A stretch of DNA of 48,504 nt from JAGOPB01 sp964606295. Lineage in GTDB: Bacteria; Patescibacteriota; Minisyncoccia; Phycocordibacterales; UBA9973. Under the pieces are notes generated by a model. It was not told where the DNA came from and ran no database searches. It was given only the letters and a program-made list of their open reading frames with translations. Both the position numbers and the translations under genes were made by a program. The DNA lies in contig CAZSFR010000002.1 of NCBI GenBank assembly GCA_964606295.1, forward strand, positions 1-48,504. The letters run 5' to 3'. Shown here piece by piece: positions 17,208 through 25,091 of this stretch. Numbering within the stretch: the stretch's first letter is position 1; the number at the start of each line of letters is the position of its first letter.

Positions 17208-17789
17208 CTATGCTCGCTCGACGTAATCTCCCGTTTCAGTATTCACAATTATTTTATCACCAACTTCTATGAAAAGAGGAGTAAGGAGAGATGTCCCGTT
17301 TTCGAGAATTACCAGTTTGTTGCCACCGGTTGCTGTATCGCCTTTGACGTTTGGCGGAGCGTCTTTGACTGTAAATTCCATCTTGATGGGAAGTTTCACT
17401 CCAATGATTTGTTCTTCATCATCTTCGTTTTCATATACGAGAGTCGTCACAAGCATGTTTGGTTTCAAAAATTTTTGTGCAGTCGCGATAAGTTCTTCCG
17501 ACAGTTGAAAACGATTTGCCGGATTTGCAGGACTGCAGAACCAGTACTCGCCTTTGTTTGCGAACAAAAACTTTGCTTCACCTTTGCTGACATCAGCCTC
17601 AGGTGCAGTATCAGAAGAACGGAAAGTTTCGTTGTATGTGCGACCACTCACTAGACTTTTTAGTTTTACCTGATTTTGTGGTTTACGTTGTTGAGTGCGG
17701 GCGACATGATTGTCGAGGACGACGCAGGGTTCGTTGTTGTAGACGATGACTTTGCCAGTTCGGATTTCGTTGTATTCGAGTAGGGCCAT
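17208..17789 (-). CDS. efp: Elongation factor P with non-canonical tip loop
   Basis: EF-P rescues ribosomes stalled at polyproline. 193 residues: N-terminal KOW-like domain (MALLEYNEIRTGKVIVYNNEP), middle OB domain and C-terminal OB domain (GDTATGGNKLVILENG). The tip loop between HV and VKLKSL reads ARTQQRKPQNQ. It is one residue longer than the E. coli KPGKGQAFNR loop and has no lysine at the position that is beta-lysylated, so the usual EpmA-type modification is unlikely. The gene is monocistronic with its own promoter. Confidence 0.95.
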   Translation of the reverse strand: MALLEYNEIRTGKVIVYNNEPCVVLDNHVARTQQRKPQNQVKLKSLVSGRTYNETFRSSDTAPEADVSKGEAKFLFANKGEYWFCSPANPANRFQLSEELIATAQKFLKPNMLVTTLVYENEDDEEQIIGVKLPIKMEFTVKDAPPNVKGDTATGGNKLVILENGTSLLTPLFIEVGDKIIVNTETGDYVERA

Positions 17790-17850
17790 AAAAAGTTATG
17801 AGGATAGAGGCCGGAGGCCAAAGTAGTAAATATCCAATAAGGATAGGGCA

Positions 17851-17879
17851 ATTCTAGCCAAAAAGAGGCATATTTGCAA
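17851..17879 (-). promoter_or_regulatory. efp: efp promoter
   Basis: Minus strand: TTGCAA (17879-17874), 17-nt spacer, TAGAAT (17856-17851). The leader of about 55 nt contains a short GGCC-TCC-GGCC hairpin (17809-17819). Confidence 0.7.
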
Positions 17880-17936
17880 GACGGTGGAAACAGTGTAGGA
17901 TAAGCATAAATAAACCTTTAACAAACTAAAATCAAT

Positions 17937-19058
17937 ATGTACAAAAATATTGTTCAGCATCTTTTTGGAAAAGCTGGTATAGGATTCGACGGATATCATG
18001 ATTATGATATTGAAGTCAAAAATGACCTCTTTTACAAAGCGGTCGCAACCAAAGCCTCTCTTGGTTTTGGGGAAAGCTATGGAAAGGGCTGGTGGGAATG
18101 CAGACGCACCGACCTCTTGGTCGAAAAACTGATTCGTAGTGGTGTAGACCAGTCATGGATCGTTCAGCTACTCGATTTACCATTTCGTTTGAAAGCGAGA
18201 ATGATTGATCTTCAGTCAGAAAAAAGGCGTATACGAATTGCTAAGGAGCATTACGACCTACCGTATGAGTTCTACTCCAAGATGCTCGGGACTGAGGGAG
18301 TTTACACATCCGCACTTTTTGAACCAGAGGAAAGAGAGAAATGCGAGATGGTGGTTTTGGAAAAAGCACAGGAAAGAAAATTGCAGAGGGTGGTTGAATG
18401 GCTCGGGCTCACAGAAAAAGACTCTGTTCTTGATGTCGGCTGTGGATATGGTGGATTGCTTCGTCATATACACAAAACTACCGGTGCGCAGGTGACAGGG
18501 CTTTCAAATAGCATCGGGCACATAGAGACAGCCCGCATGCTATCTCAAAAAGCTGGAATTCCGATCGCATTCATCCATGACGATTATACAAAAATGAAAG
18601 GAAGGTACTCCGCAGTCACATCGGTTGAAATGATCGAGTCCGTCGGTGCTCGACACCTCATGGAATACTTCGCCTTGCTTCATGAAGTGACATCGGGTGG
18701 TGCAAAACTGTACCTCCAGGCTATTGTCGCGGATCGTCAAGAGTACGAAGGAAATCGTTTTTTGGACAAAGTAATTTTTCCTGGCGCCTCTATGAATTCT
18801 CCAAAAATGCTTGCGCGAGCATCCAAACCTTTTTTCAGGCTCGTTCGAGAAGAAGATATAACAGCGCACTACATTCCGACGTTGCGACACTGGGATCATC
18901 ATCTGCTGAAAACGTGGAAAGGTGGTGGCTATGAGCAACTGGGGTATCCGGCGACATTCTTCCGACACAAGCACATTTATTTGGAAGGATTTTCCTGCGG
19001 AGCGTTTCTTGCAGGCAAGAACCGTGTGATACAACAATTGTATGAGAGAAAAATATAG
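17937..19058 (+). CDS. cfa: Cyclopropane-fatty-acyl-phospholipid synthase
   Basis: SAM-dependent methyltransferase that adds a methylene bridge to unsaturated acyl chains of membrane phospholipids. 373 residues, close to the E. coli length. It has the N-terminal lipid-binding part (FGESYGKGWWECRRTDLL), the HYDLPYEFYSKML segment, SAM motif VLDVGCGYGG (164-173), VTGLSNS, and VTSVEMIESVG. Organisms of this type generally cannot make fatty acids, so the enzyme would act on scavenged lipids (inference). It appears to stand alone, followed by two hairpins. Confidence 0.93.
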   Translation: MYKNIVQHLFGKAGIGFDGYHDYDIEVKNDLFYKAVATKASLGFGESYGKGWWECRRTDLLVEKLIRSGVDQSWIVQLLDLPFRLKARMIDLQSEKRRIRIAKEHYDLPYEFYSKMLGTEGVYTSALFEPEEREKCEMVVLEKAQERKLQRVVEWLGLTEKDSVLDVGCGYGGLLRHIHKTTGAQVTGLSNSIGHIETARMLSQKAGIPIAFIHDDYTKMKGRYSAVTSVEMIESVGARHLMEYFALLHEVTSGGAKLYLQAIVADRQEYEGNRFLDKVIFPGASMNSPKMLARASKPFFRLVREEDITAHYIPTLRHWDHHLLKTWKGGGYEQLGYPATFFRHKHIYLEGFSCGAFLAGKNRVIQQLYERKI

Positions 19059-19062
19059 TATT

Positions 19063-19090
19063 CCAGTGTGGCTATGCCCACTGGATTTTT
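19063..19090 (+). terminator. Terminator after cfa
   Basis: Stem CCAGTG/CACTGG (19063-19084) followed by a run of T residues. Confidence 0.7.
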
Positions 19091-19114
19091 TGGAACAAAT
19101 CTCTCAACATATTT

Positions 19115-19149
19115 CGCTGGTTCACATGTATGTGACCAGCGATTTTTAT
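19115..19149 (+). terminator. Second hairpin after cfa, probable terminator
   Basis: CGCTGGT-t-CACA / TGTG-ACCAGCG stem (19115-19141) with a one-base bulge, followed by ATTTTTATTT. Long stem; may also be a 3' stabiliser. Confidence 0.65.
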
Positions 19150-19200
19150 TTGCTTTAGAGCAAAAATAGGAGTATTGTTGAGAAAATTAAACTCGTTATT

Positions 19201-19707
19201 ATGAAAAAGATAGCAGGATTTATCTGGAGTCGGGTATTCAAATTCTATGTTTTTGATTACATTACGTTTTTCTTGGCCACACTTTTTGTTGTAAAAGGAT
19301 GGCGACCGATACTAGTTGAAGCAGATGATTTTTCGAAGACTGCGTTATTGTCCATCGGTGCATTTTGTATATCAATTATTTTCTCGATTACTCATTGTGC
19401 GCTTATCAGAAGGGGAATAAAGTACAAGTTAATACGCGATCGGCATAAGAAATTTTCTGACGACACACTCAGTAATCTATCAGTCGTTTCTCCATTTTCA
19501 ATCGCCATTGCATTTGGCATCGCAATTTCCTTTACTGAGATGATAAATGTAAACGGACTCTTCTGGCTTCCCGCTGTCTATTCCATCAACCGCTCGGTGT
19601 TTATGATAGGGCAATATATTGCACTCGCACTATATTTTCTTCTTTATACGAACGACAGGCCATCGGTAGCGCTAGATAGTGATTTACTGTACGAAGAAGA
19701 AACATAA
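19201..19707 (+). CDS. Small polytopic membrane protein, unknown function
   Basis: 168 residues with about four hydrophobic segments: FYVFDYITFFLATLFVV, LLSIGAFCISIIFSIT, FSIAIAFGIAISFTEM and FMIGQYIALALYFLL. Short basic loops lie between them (RRGIKYKLIRDRHKKF), and the tail is acidic. No motif that I recognise. Closed by its own terminator next to recA. Confidence 0.7.
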   Translation: MKKIAGFIWSRVFKFYVFDYITFFLATLFVVKGWRPILVEADDFSKTALLSIGAFCISIIFSITHCALIRRGIKYKLIRDRHKKFSDDTLSNLSVVSPFSIAIAFGIAISFTEMINVNGLFWLPAVYSINRSVFMIGQYIALALYFLLYTNDRPSVALDSDLLYEEET

Positions 19708-19727
19708 TAAATAATTTATAAAACAAA

Positions 19728-19756
19728 ACCACCCTTTGCTCTTGGGTGGCTTTTTA
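19728..19756 (+). terminator. Terminator between the membrane protein gene and recA
   Basis: CCACCC/GGGTGG stem (19728-19749) with T-tract. It lies directly beside the REP palindrome at 19756. Confidence 0.8.
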
Positions 19757-19780
19757 TACTCGAGGTCGAACCTCGAGTAT
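19756..19780. repeat. REP palindrome touching the recA stop codon
   Basis: Perfect 25-bp palindrome: 11-bp arms ATACTCGAGGT / ACCTCGAGTAT around CGA. It shares 1 bp with the recA stop codon on the minus strand. Same family as the three copies at the second RAYT gene, 18 kb away. Confidence 0.92.
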
Positions 19781-20856
19781 TATTCATCAGCACTTCCTCC
19801 CGCAACCGAGACTTGGATTTCACCAAAGCGTTTCTTGATTTCTTTCATGAGGTCATCTGCGATTTTCTTGTTTGATTTGAGGAACTGGCGTGTTGCATCA
19901 TATCCTCGCTCCATTTTCTGTTCTGCGCCAGCTTTGTCTATATATGAATACGACGCACCGCTCTTTTTTACGATACCGATCTTCTCGCCGAGTGCCATGA
20001 TTTCTCCTTCACGTGAGATTCCTTCACCGTAAATGATATCGAATTCAGTTTGTTTGAATGGAGCCGCGACTTTGTTCTTTACCACCTTCACGCGCGTGCG
20101 ACCACCGACTATTTCTTCACCTTTTTTGATTTGAGCGATACGACGGATGTCGAGGCGGACGGAGGTATAGAACTTGAGAGCCTTTCCTCCCGGAGTTGTT
20201 TCAGGATTACCGAACATCACACCTATCTGCATACGGATTTGGTTGATGAAGATCACTGTGGTCTTCGATTTGGCAACGATTGCAGTTAGTTTTCGTAATG
20301 CTTGAGACATGAGACGCGCTTGTTTACCTACGTGCTGAGCACCCATGTCGCCTTCGATTTCGTCTTTTGGTGTGAGCGCTGCAACAGAGTCGATGACGAT
20401 AACGTCTATTTTGCCACTTCGCACCAATGTCTCACAGATCTCGAGTGCCTGCTCACCTGTGTCAGGCTGAGAGATAAGGAGTTCGTCAGTTTTGACACCC
20501 AAGTTTTTGGAGTAGACAGGATCCATCGCGTGCTCAGCGTCGATAAAGGCGCAAATACCGCCTGCTTTCTGTGCTTCAGAAACGATGTGGAGTGACAGAG
20601 TGGTTTTTCCAGATGACTCCGGTCCAAATATTTCGATGATGCGTCCACGGGGAACACCACCGATGCCGAGGGCCATGTCGAGACCGATAGAGCCAGTCGA
20701 GATAGCGGCGATATCCACCTTTGGCGCATCACCAAGCTTCATAATGGCTCCTTCGCCGAATTTTGTTTGGATAGATTTGATTGTATCTTCGATACCGCGA
20801 CCATTTTGGGAAACTGCCTTTGATTCTTTAATTGTCTTCTTTTTGGTGAATGCCAT
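19780..20856 (-). CDS. recA: Recombinase RecA
   Basis: ATP-dependent strand-exchange protein. 358 residues. Walker A GPESSGKTT is at 78-86, and VIVIDSVAALTPKDEIEGDMG and the ssDNA-binding loop INQIRMQIGVMFGNPETTPGG follow in order. Last gene of the minus-strand ftsK-orf-recA run. Five heptads lie directly before its start, and a REP palindrome touches its stop. Confidence 0.98.
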   Translation of the reverse strand: MAFTKKKTIKESKAVSQNGRGIEDTIKSIQTKFGEGAIMKLGDAPKVDIAAISTGSIGLDMALGIGGVPRGRIIEIFGPESSGKTTLSLHIVSEAQKAGGICAFIDAEHAMDPVYSKNLGVKTDELLISQPDTGEQALEICETLVRSGKIDVIVIDSVAALTPKDEIEGDMGAQHVGKQARLMSQALRKLTAIVAKSKTTVIFINQIRMQIGVMFGNPETTPGGKALKFYTSVRLDIRRIAQIKKGEEIVGGRTRVKVVKNKVAAPFKQTEFDIIYGEGISREGEIMALGEKIGIVKKSGASYSYIDKAGAEQKMERGYDATRQFLKSNKKIADDLMKEIKKRFGEIQVSVAGGSADE

Positions 20857-20864
20857 ATGCGTGT

Positions 20865-20899
20865 GACTAGGCTTTAGGCATTAGGCCGATAGGCGCTAG
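20865..20899 (-). repeat. Five contiguous heptads upstream of recA
   Basis: Read on the minus strand: CTAGCGC, CTATCGG, CCTAATG, CCTAAAG, CCTAGTC. They end 8 nt before the recA ATG. Same number and order of similar heptads as before rplL. Confidence 0.8.
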
Positions 20900-20925
20900 C
20901 ATTATATTAACTAATAACTTTTAAT

Positions 20926-21282
20926 TTAAACTTGTTCCCTATACAAAACAGTATAGGTTTTGTAGATCTTCTTTCCAAAGCGATTTTCTGCTTCAAATGA
21001 TATCACATTTATTCCTCGTGCAAGCAACAGTGTATCTTCAAAACTTCCGTCTACTCCCTGAGAGATGACTCTATCATTGACGCGAATAATCGATGCGTGG
21101 TGAGCGACTCCAGATATGGGAATAAGTGGATCAGATGCTATTTGTCCATTTGTGACGCCAGCAATTTCCAAACGAAAACTTCCTAACAAGACTCTCGCCT
21201 CAAATATTCCGTACAAAACAATGAGTATCACGGGAATACTAATCCAATACAGATTCCATTTTATTGAGTGTTGTTGGTTCAT
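20926..21282 (-). CDS. Membrane-anchored protein with one Ig-like domain, unknown function
   Basis: 118 residues. One membrane segment near the N-terminus (YWISIPVILIVLYGIFEA) is followed by an extracellular beta-domain (PLIPISGVAHHASIIRVNDR, LLLARGINVISFEAENRFG). That pattern resembles the glucodextranase-B-like Ig module found in bacterial envelope proteins. The start overlaps the ftsK stop by 4 nt, so translation is coupled. A role near the divisome is only suggested by position. Confidence 0.7.
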   Translation of the reverse strand: MNQQHSIKWNLYWISIPVILIVLYGIFEARVLLGSFRLEIAGVTNGQIASDPLIPISGVAHHASIIRVNDRVISQGVDGSFEDTLLLARGINVISFEAENRFGKKIYKTYTVLYREQV

Positions 21283-23498
21283 GCAGTTCCTCCGGCTTCT
21301 TTGTTAAATGTTTCTTTTGCAACATCGATAGGTTTCTCGTACACTTCGCGTGGTTTTGCGCCTGATCCAGGCCCTACAACACCACGTTCTTCCAGTATAT
21401 CAATCAAACGTGCTGCGCGAGCATAGCCAACATTCAATTTTCTTTGCAAGTATGATGTTGAAGCTTTTCCTGCGTCGATGACTATTTGGCGTGCATCCTC
21501 GTACAGTTCATCATCATCCTCACTATTGTTGTCGATAGTTGCTTCAAAAAGGGGATTGCGTTCAGTCGAAACTGTACCAGAGAATGCTATTTCTCCCCCC
21601 GGAAGCATCTCGCCAGAATTATCTTTGATGAACTTTACCACACGCTTTACTTCTTCCTCTCCTATGAACGCTGACTGCAAACGATTTGGTTGAGACATTT
21701 CTCCAGAGAGATAGAGCATGTCACCGGCTCCGAGGAGTTTCTCAGCACCACCCATGTCGAGGATGGTTCGAGAATCGATTTGAGAAGAGACTTGGAGAGC
21801 AACGCGTGTCGGCACGTTTGCTTTGATAAGACCCGTGATCACGTTCACACTCGGACGTTGCGTTGAGAGAATCAGGTGGATACCAACTGCGCGCGACATT
21901 TGTGCGAGGCGCACGATGGCACTCTCGAGTTCTCTTGGGTATGCCTGCATGATGTCCGCAAGCTCATCGATGATAACGACGATGTATGGCATGCGATCCA
22001 TCTCCTCTTCATCCTTTGCCTGCCCCTTGGATTTTTTGGTCAAAACATTTGCGTGGTATGAGGCGATGTCACGCACAGAATTCTTCTCCAAGATATCGTA
22101 GCGTCTATCCATTTCCTTTGCAGCCCATTTGAGCGAGAGAATACATTTCTTTGCATCAGTGATGACAGGGGAGAGGAGGTGAGGAATACCATTATATAGT
22201 GTGAGCTCTACACGCTTGGGATCCACGAATATAAATCGCAAATCATCAGGGCCATTCCTGTAAAGGAGAGATGTAATAATAGAGTGTATGGTGACAGATT
22301 TTCCTGAGCCTGTCGTTCCAGCAATGAGCGCATGAGGCATTTTGGCGAGATTTCCGAAGACGGCTTTGCCAGAGAGGCCTTTGCCGAGAGCGATGAGAAG
22401 TGGCTTCGGGTTTTTGGCAAAATCGCTGTCAGCAAGCATGGTCGCAAGACCAACAGTTGATTTGATTCTATTTGGGATTTCAATACCGACAAGAGATTTG
22501 CCTGGGATAGGGGCCTCGATACGGATAGGGTGAGCAGCGAGAGCGAGAGCAAGGTCGTTTTGTAGTGTGAGTATCCTTGAGAGCTTCACGCCTTCTGCTG
22601 GTTTGAGAGCGTAGCGTGTGACTGAGGGGCCGATAGTGATTTCGTCCATCTCAACCAATATCCCGAAGTTTGCGAGCGTGCGTTTGATGATGTTGGCATT
22701 TGCTTTGATGTCACCGACATTCGGCTTCCCCTTGTCACCTTCGAGAAGAGAGAGTGGTGGTAAAACGTATTCGCTATGTGCAATAAATGCTTTCTCGTAG
22801 CCGTCCTCATCCTTTGCTTTTTTCTCACTTTTGACATTTTGTTCAGGCTCGGACAGAGTCCTTTCGGTCGACACTTCTACTACGGCCTCCTTTGGTTGAG
22901 GTGCTTTCTCAAGAAGAGAAGGGATTTCAGCTTCAATGCCAGTGACAATAGAGTCTTTCTTTTTTCCAAAAAGAGGTTTTTGCAAATATGCCATGAGTCT
23001 ATCAACGAGTGATGAGAAGTTTGGTATTTCATCGAAGAATATGAGAAGGCACGCGATGAGGATAGCGCCGAGGATGATAGTTGCTGCGACGCTGTCAAAA
23101 AGTGCCACAATCGGATATGAAAATACGAGTCCGAGGTACCCACCACCTTCGTGAGGGGAAGCGGTTGCGACAATCCCCAGCATGCTTCCGAGCAACACAA
23201 AAAGGACAATTCCTTTCCTTTTGCCAATCTCGAATTCTTTTGATTTGGCGAATGTCATTCCGAGTACCGCGAAAATGATTGGGAGAATGTAGAACACAAT
23301 ACCAAATACAGCATGCAGTCCTTGACGGTAGTATCCGCCTCCGATACCACCTTTTCCAAACAGAGTGAGGAGAGTAAAAATCGCCAAAACAAAAAAAATA
23401 AGACTCCAAATACCGCGCCGTGTTTCTTCTTTAATTGATGGTTTTGATTTCCGTTTCTCCTTCGTGCTTTCCCGTTTCAAATCTTTTTTTCTGGACAT
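21279..23498 (-). CDS. ftsK: DNA translocase FtsK/SpoIIIE
   Basis: Septum-located ATPase that pumps chromosome ends out of the closing division site. 739 residues: four membrane segments within about residues 28-175, a short charged linker, the alpha/beta motor with Walker A GTTGSGKS near residue 390 and Walker B IVVIIDELADIM. The C-terminal gamma winged helix (STSYLQRKLNVGYARAARLI) reads polar DNA sequences. The linker is much shorter than in E. coli. On the minus strand TATAAT lies about 10 nt before the ATG, giving a very short leader. Confidence 0.96.
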   Translation of the reverse strand: MSRKKDLKRESTKEKRKSKPSIKEETRRGIWSLIFFVLAIFTLLTLFGKGGIGGGYYRQGLHAVFGIVFYILPIIFAVLGMTFAKSKEFEIGKRKGIVLFVLLGSMLGIVATASPHEGGGYLGLVFSYPIVALFDSVAATIILGAILIACLLIFFDEIPNFSSLVDRLMAYLQKPLFGKKKDSIVTGIEAEIPSLLEKAPQPKEAVVEVSTERTLSEPEQNVKSEKKAKDEDGYEKAFIAHSEYVLPPLSLLEGDKGKPNVGDIKANANIIKRTLANFGILVEMDEITIGPSVTRYALKPAEGVKLSRILTLQNDLALALAAHPIRIEAPIPGKSLVGIEIPNRIKSTVGLATMLADSDFAKNPKPLLIALGKGLSGKAVFGNLAKMPHALIAGTTGSGKSVTIHSIITSLLYRNGPDDLRFIFVDPKRVELTLYNGIPHLLSPVITDAKKCILSLKWAAKEMDRRYDILEKNSVRDIASYHANVLTKKSKGQAKDEEEMDRMPYIVVIIDELADIMQAYPRELESAIVRLAQMSRAVGIHLILSTQRPSVNVITGLIKANVPTRVALQVSSQIDSRTILDMGGAEKLLGAGDMLYLSGEMSQPNRLQSAFIGEEEVKRVVKFIKDNSGEMLPGGEIAFSGTVSTERNPLFEATIDNNSEDDDELYEDARQIVIDAGKASTSYLQRKLNVGYARAARLIDILEERGVVGPGSGAKPREVYEKPIDVAKETFNKEAGGTA

Positions 23499-23756
23499 AT
23501 GTTTGTCAATTATAACATGAGGAAACAGGGATAATGAATTAAATTATGATGTTTTATTTATACAATCAGGCAAACCCTCTTCTGCCGTCTTTCGCAGTAT
23601 AACAATCCGAGAAAGAGCGAATTTTTAACAAAAAATTACGCAACGGCAGGAGTGTGTTGCCAAATCAAACTTTGCCTTCAGGACTTTCACCTCCTATCTG
23701 GGGCTTTTATCATTTTACTCTACATATCAGGCATCATCCTTTGTGCCTGCCACTCC

Positions 23757-23784
23757 TTGCATTTTACATGCTACGGAGTATACT
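23757..23784 (+). promoter_or_regulatory. Promoter of the HTH protein gene
   Basis: TTGCAT (23757-23762), 16-nt spacer, TATACT (23779-23784). Transcription should begin near 23791, which makes ATG 23807 the start and excludes the longer frame from 23654. Confidence 0.65.
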
Positions 23785-23806
23785 CTCAACTATAAACGAC
23801 ATTCAC

Positions 23807-24622
23807 ATGACTGATATCAAAACTCAAAACGACATACAAACAGGTGAAAATTCCAAAGGTCAAAGTGCCTTAGAGGTGTCGCTTAGTAATCCAAATACCT
23901 TGGAAAATAAGGCTACTATTCTATCCTTTATAATAAAGAAGGGGACACAGATCAGCACAGCTATATACTACGTCACTGACCATATAGACGTGCAGGATCC
24001 TATGCGACAGGAGCTTAGGAAAGCCGTGCTCGCGCTCTCCATTTCTTTGTCCAAAAGCACGATTTCTGAACGCACCAATACACCTTTTCATGAGATAAGT
24101 GTCAACCTAGAGGTCGTGACGAATCTCCTTCACATAGCTTCCGGCTCTGCTGTTATCTCAACCACAAACGCAGAGATACTTTTCATAGAAATCAACAAAA
24201 TCAAGTCTTCTGTCGCGACATTGAGTGTGAAAACATTTGGTCCGTATACAACAGAATCTGACACTGCGTCACTTGGTTTGGGAAGACTTTTTGGAGACGA
24301 AATCACTGATACAGCAAAATCATCAATTGAAGAGAAAACCAATACTTCTCTGTCTACTGTAAGCGACAAGCCAGTCGTCCGGAACGAACAGAGAATCAAA
24401 ACGTCAGACACGAGTCAAAAGGATCTAGCAATGCGTCATATTCGTCGTGAATCTATCATTCGCCTCTTGAAACAAAGGAAAATTGTCGGTCTCAACGACA
24501 TCAAAGACGTGATCCCAAATCTAAGCGACAAGACCCTCCAGAGGGAGCTCATGTCGCTTATAGCAGAAGGGGTAATTGTTCGTCGAGGAGAAAAGCGCTG
24601 GGCAAGGTACTCTCTCGCCTAA
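23807..24622 (+). CDS. Helical protein with C-terminal winged-helix domain, unknown role
   Basis: 271 residues. The N-terminal part (about 30-150) is helical: ILSFIIKKGTQISTAIYYVTDHI, RQELRKAVLALSISLSKS. A polar linker rich in Ser/Thr follows. The last 60 residues form a DeoR/HTH-like winged helix (RESIIRLLKQRKIVGLNDI, DKTLQRELMSLIAEGVIVRRG). Similar two-part proteins occur widely in Parcubacteria as far as I recall, without known function. DNA binding is inferred. Confidence 0.7.
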   Translation: MTDIKTQNDIQTGENSKGQSALEVSLSNPNTLENKATILSFIIKKGTQISTAIYYVTDHIDVQDPMRQELRKAVLALSISLSKSTISERTNTPFHEISVNLEVVTNLLHIASGSAVISTTNAEILFIEINKIKSSVATLSVKTFGPYTTESDTASLGLGRLFGDEITDTAKSSIEEKTNTSLSTVSDKPVVRNEQRIKTSDTSQKDLAMRHIRRESIIRLLKQRKIVGLNDIKDVIPNLSDKTLQRELMSLIAEGVIVRRGEKRWARYSLA

Positions 24623-25091
24623 ATCCCCACAATTGTCATATTTCACCTGCTCGGGTGTCATAATTCATAGAGAAAGTCGTTATTTTGTATGTGTGAAATA
24701 GTCACACAAGCATGTAGCGCTTTCCTTATTGTATCCATCTTGCATTTCTATGGGAGTATGGATATAATGTCCGTGCGCAAATACCCTTATGGTAGTTTCG
24801 CACATTTGTCACTTTGGATAGGAAAGTGATATTGATTGGATAAGCTGGATTTCATTGCTTTTAGTTTTGGGCATTTGCTTTTGACTTTGAGCTTTGAACT
24901 TTCAACTCTTTCAATCAATCCGCCGTGTCGACAAGGCAGATATTCTTCATAATTTAAAGTATGAAGAAAATATATCGAGCACGGTAGTACTTTCGTTTCA
25001 ATAAAAGGAATGAGAGATGGCTACCACCCGCACACTATTTAGTTCGTCGAAACTAACCAAATAACGTTGCGGTTATAAAAATAATTTTATT
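24623..25091 (+). promoter_or_regulatory. Intergenic region with strong promoter and ~315-nt leader before the S-layer-like gene
   Basis: TTGCAT (24740-24745), 17-nt spacer, TATAAT (24763-24768), followed by an untranslated leader from about 24775 to 25091. Most other promoters here give no leader at all. Upstream of the promoter a TGTGTGA/TCACACA hairpin (24692-24710) may end the HTH gene's transcript. The leader contains a CTTTGA/ACTTTCAACT-rich stretch (24868-24920) resembling one arm of the 23S rRNA insertions. I see no ORF in it. Confidence 0.6.
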
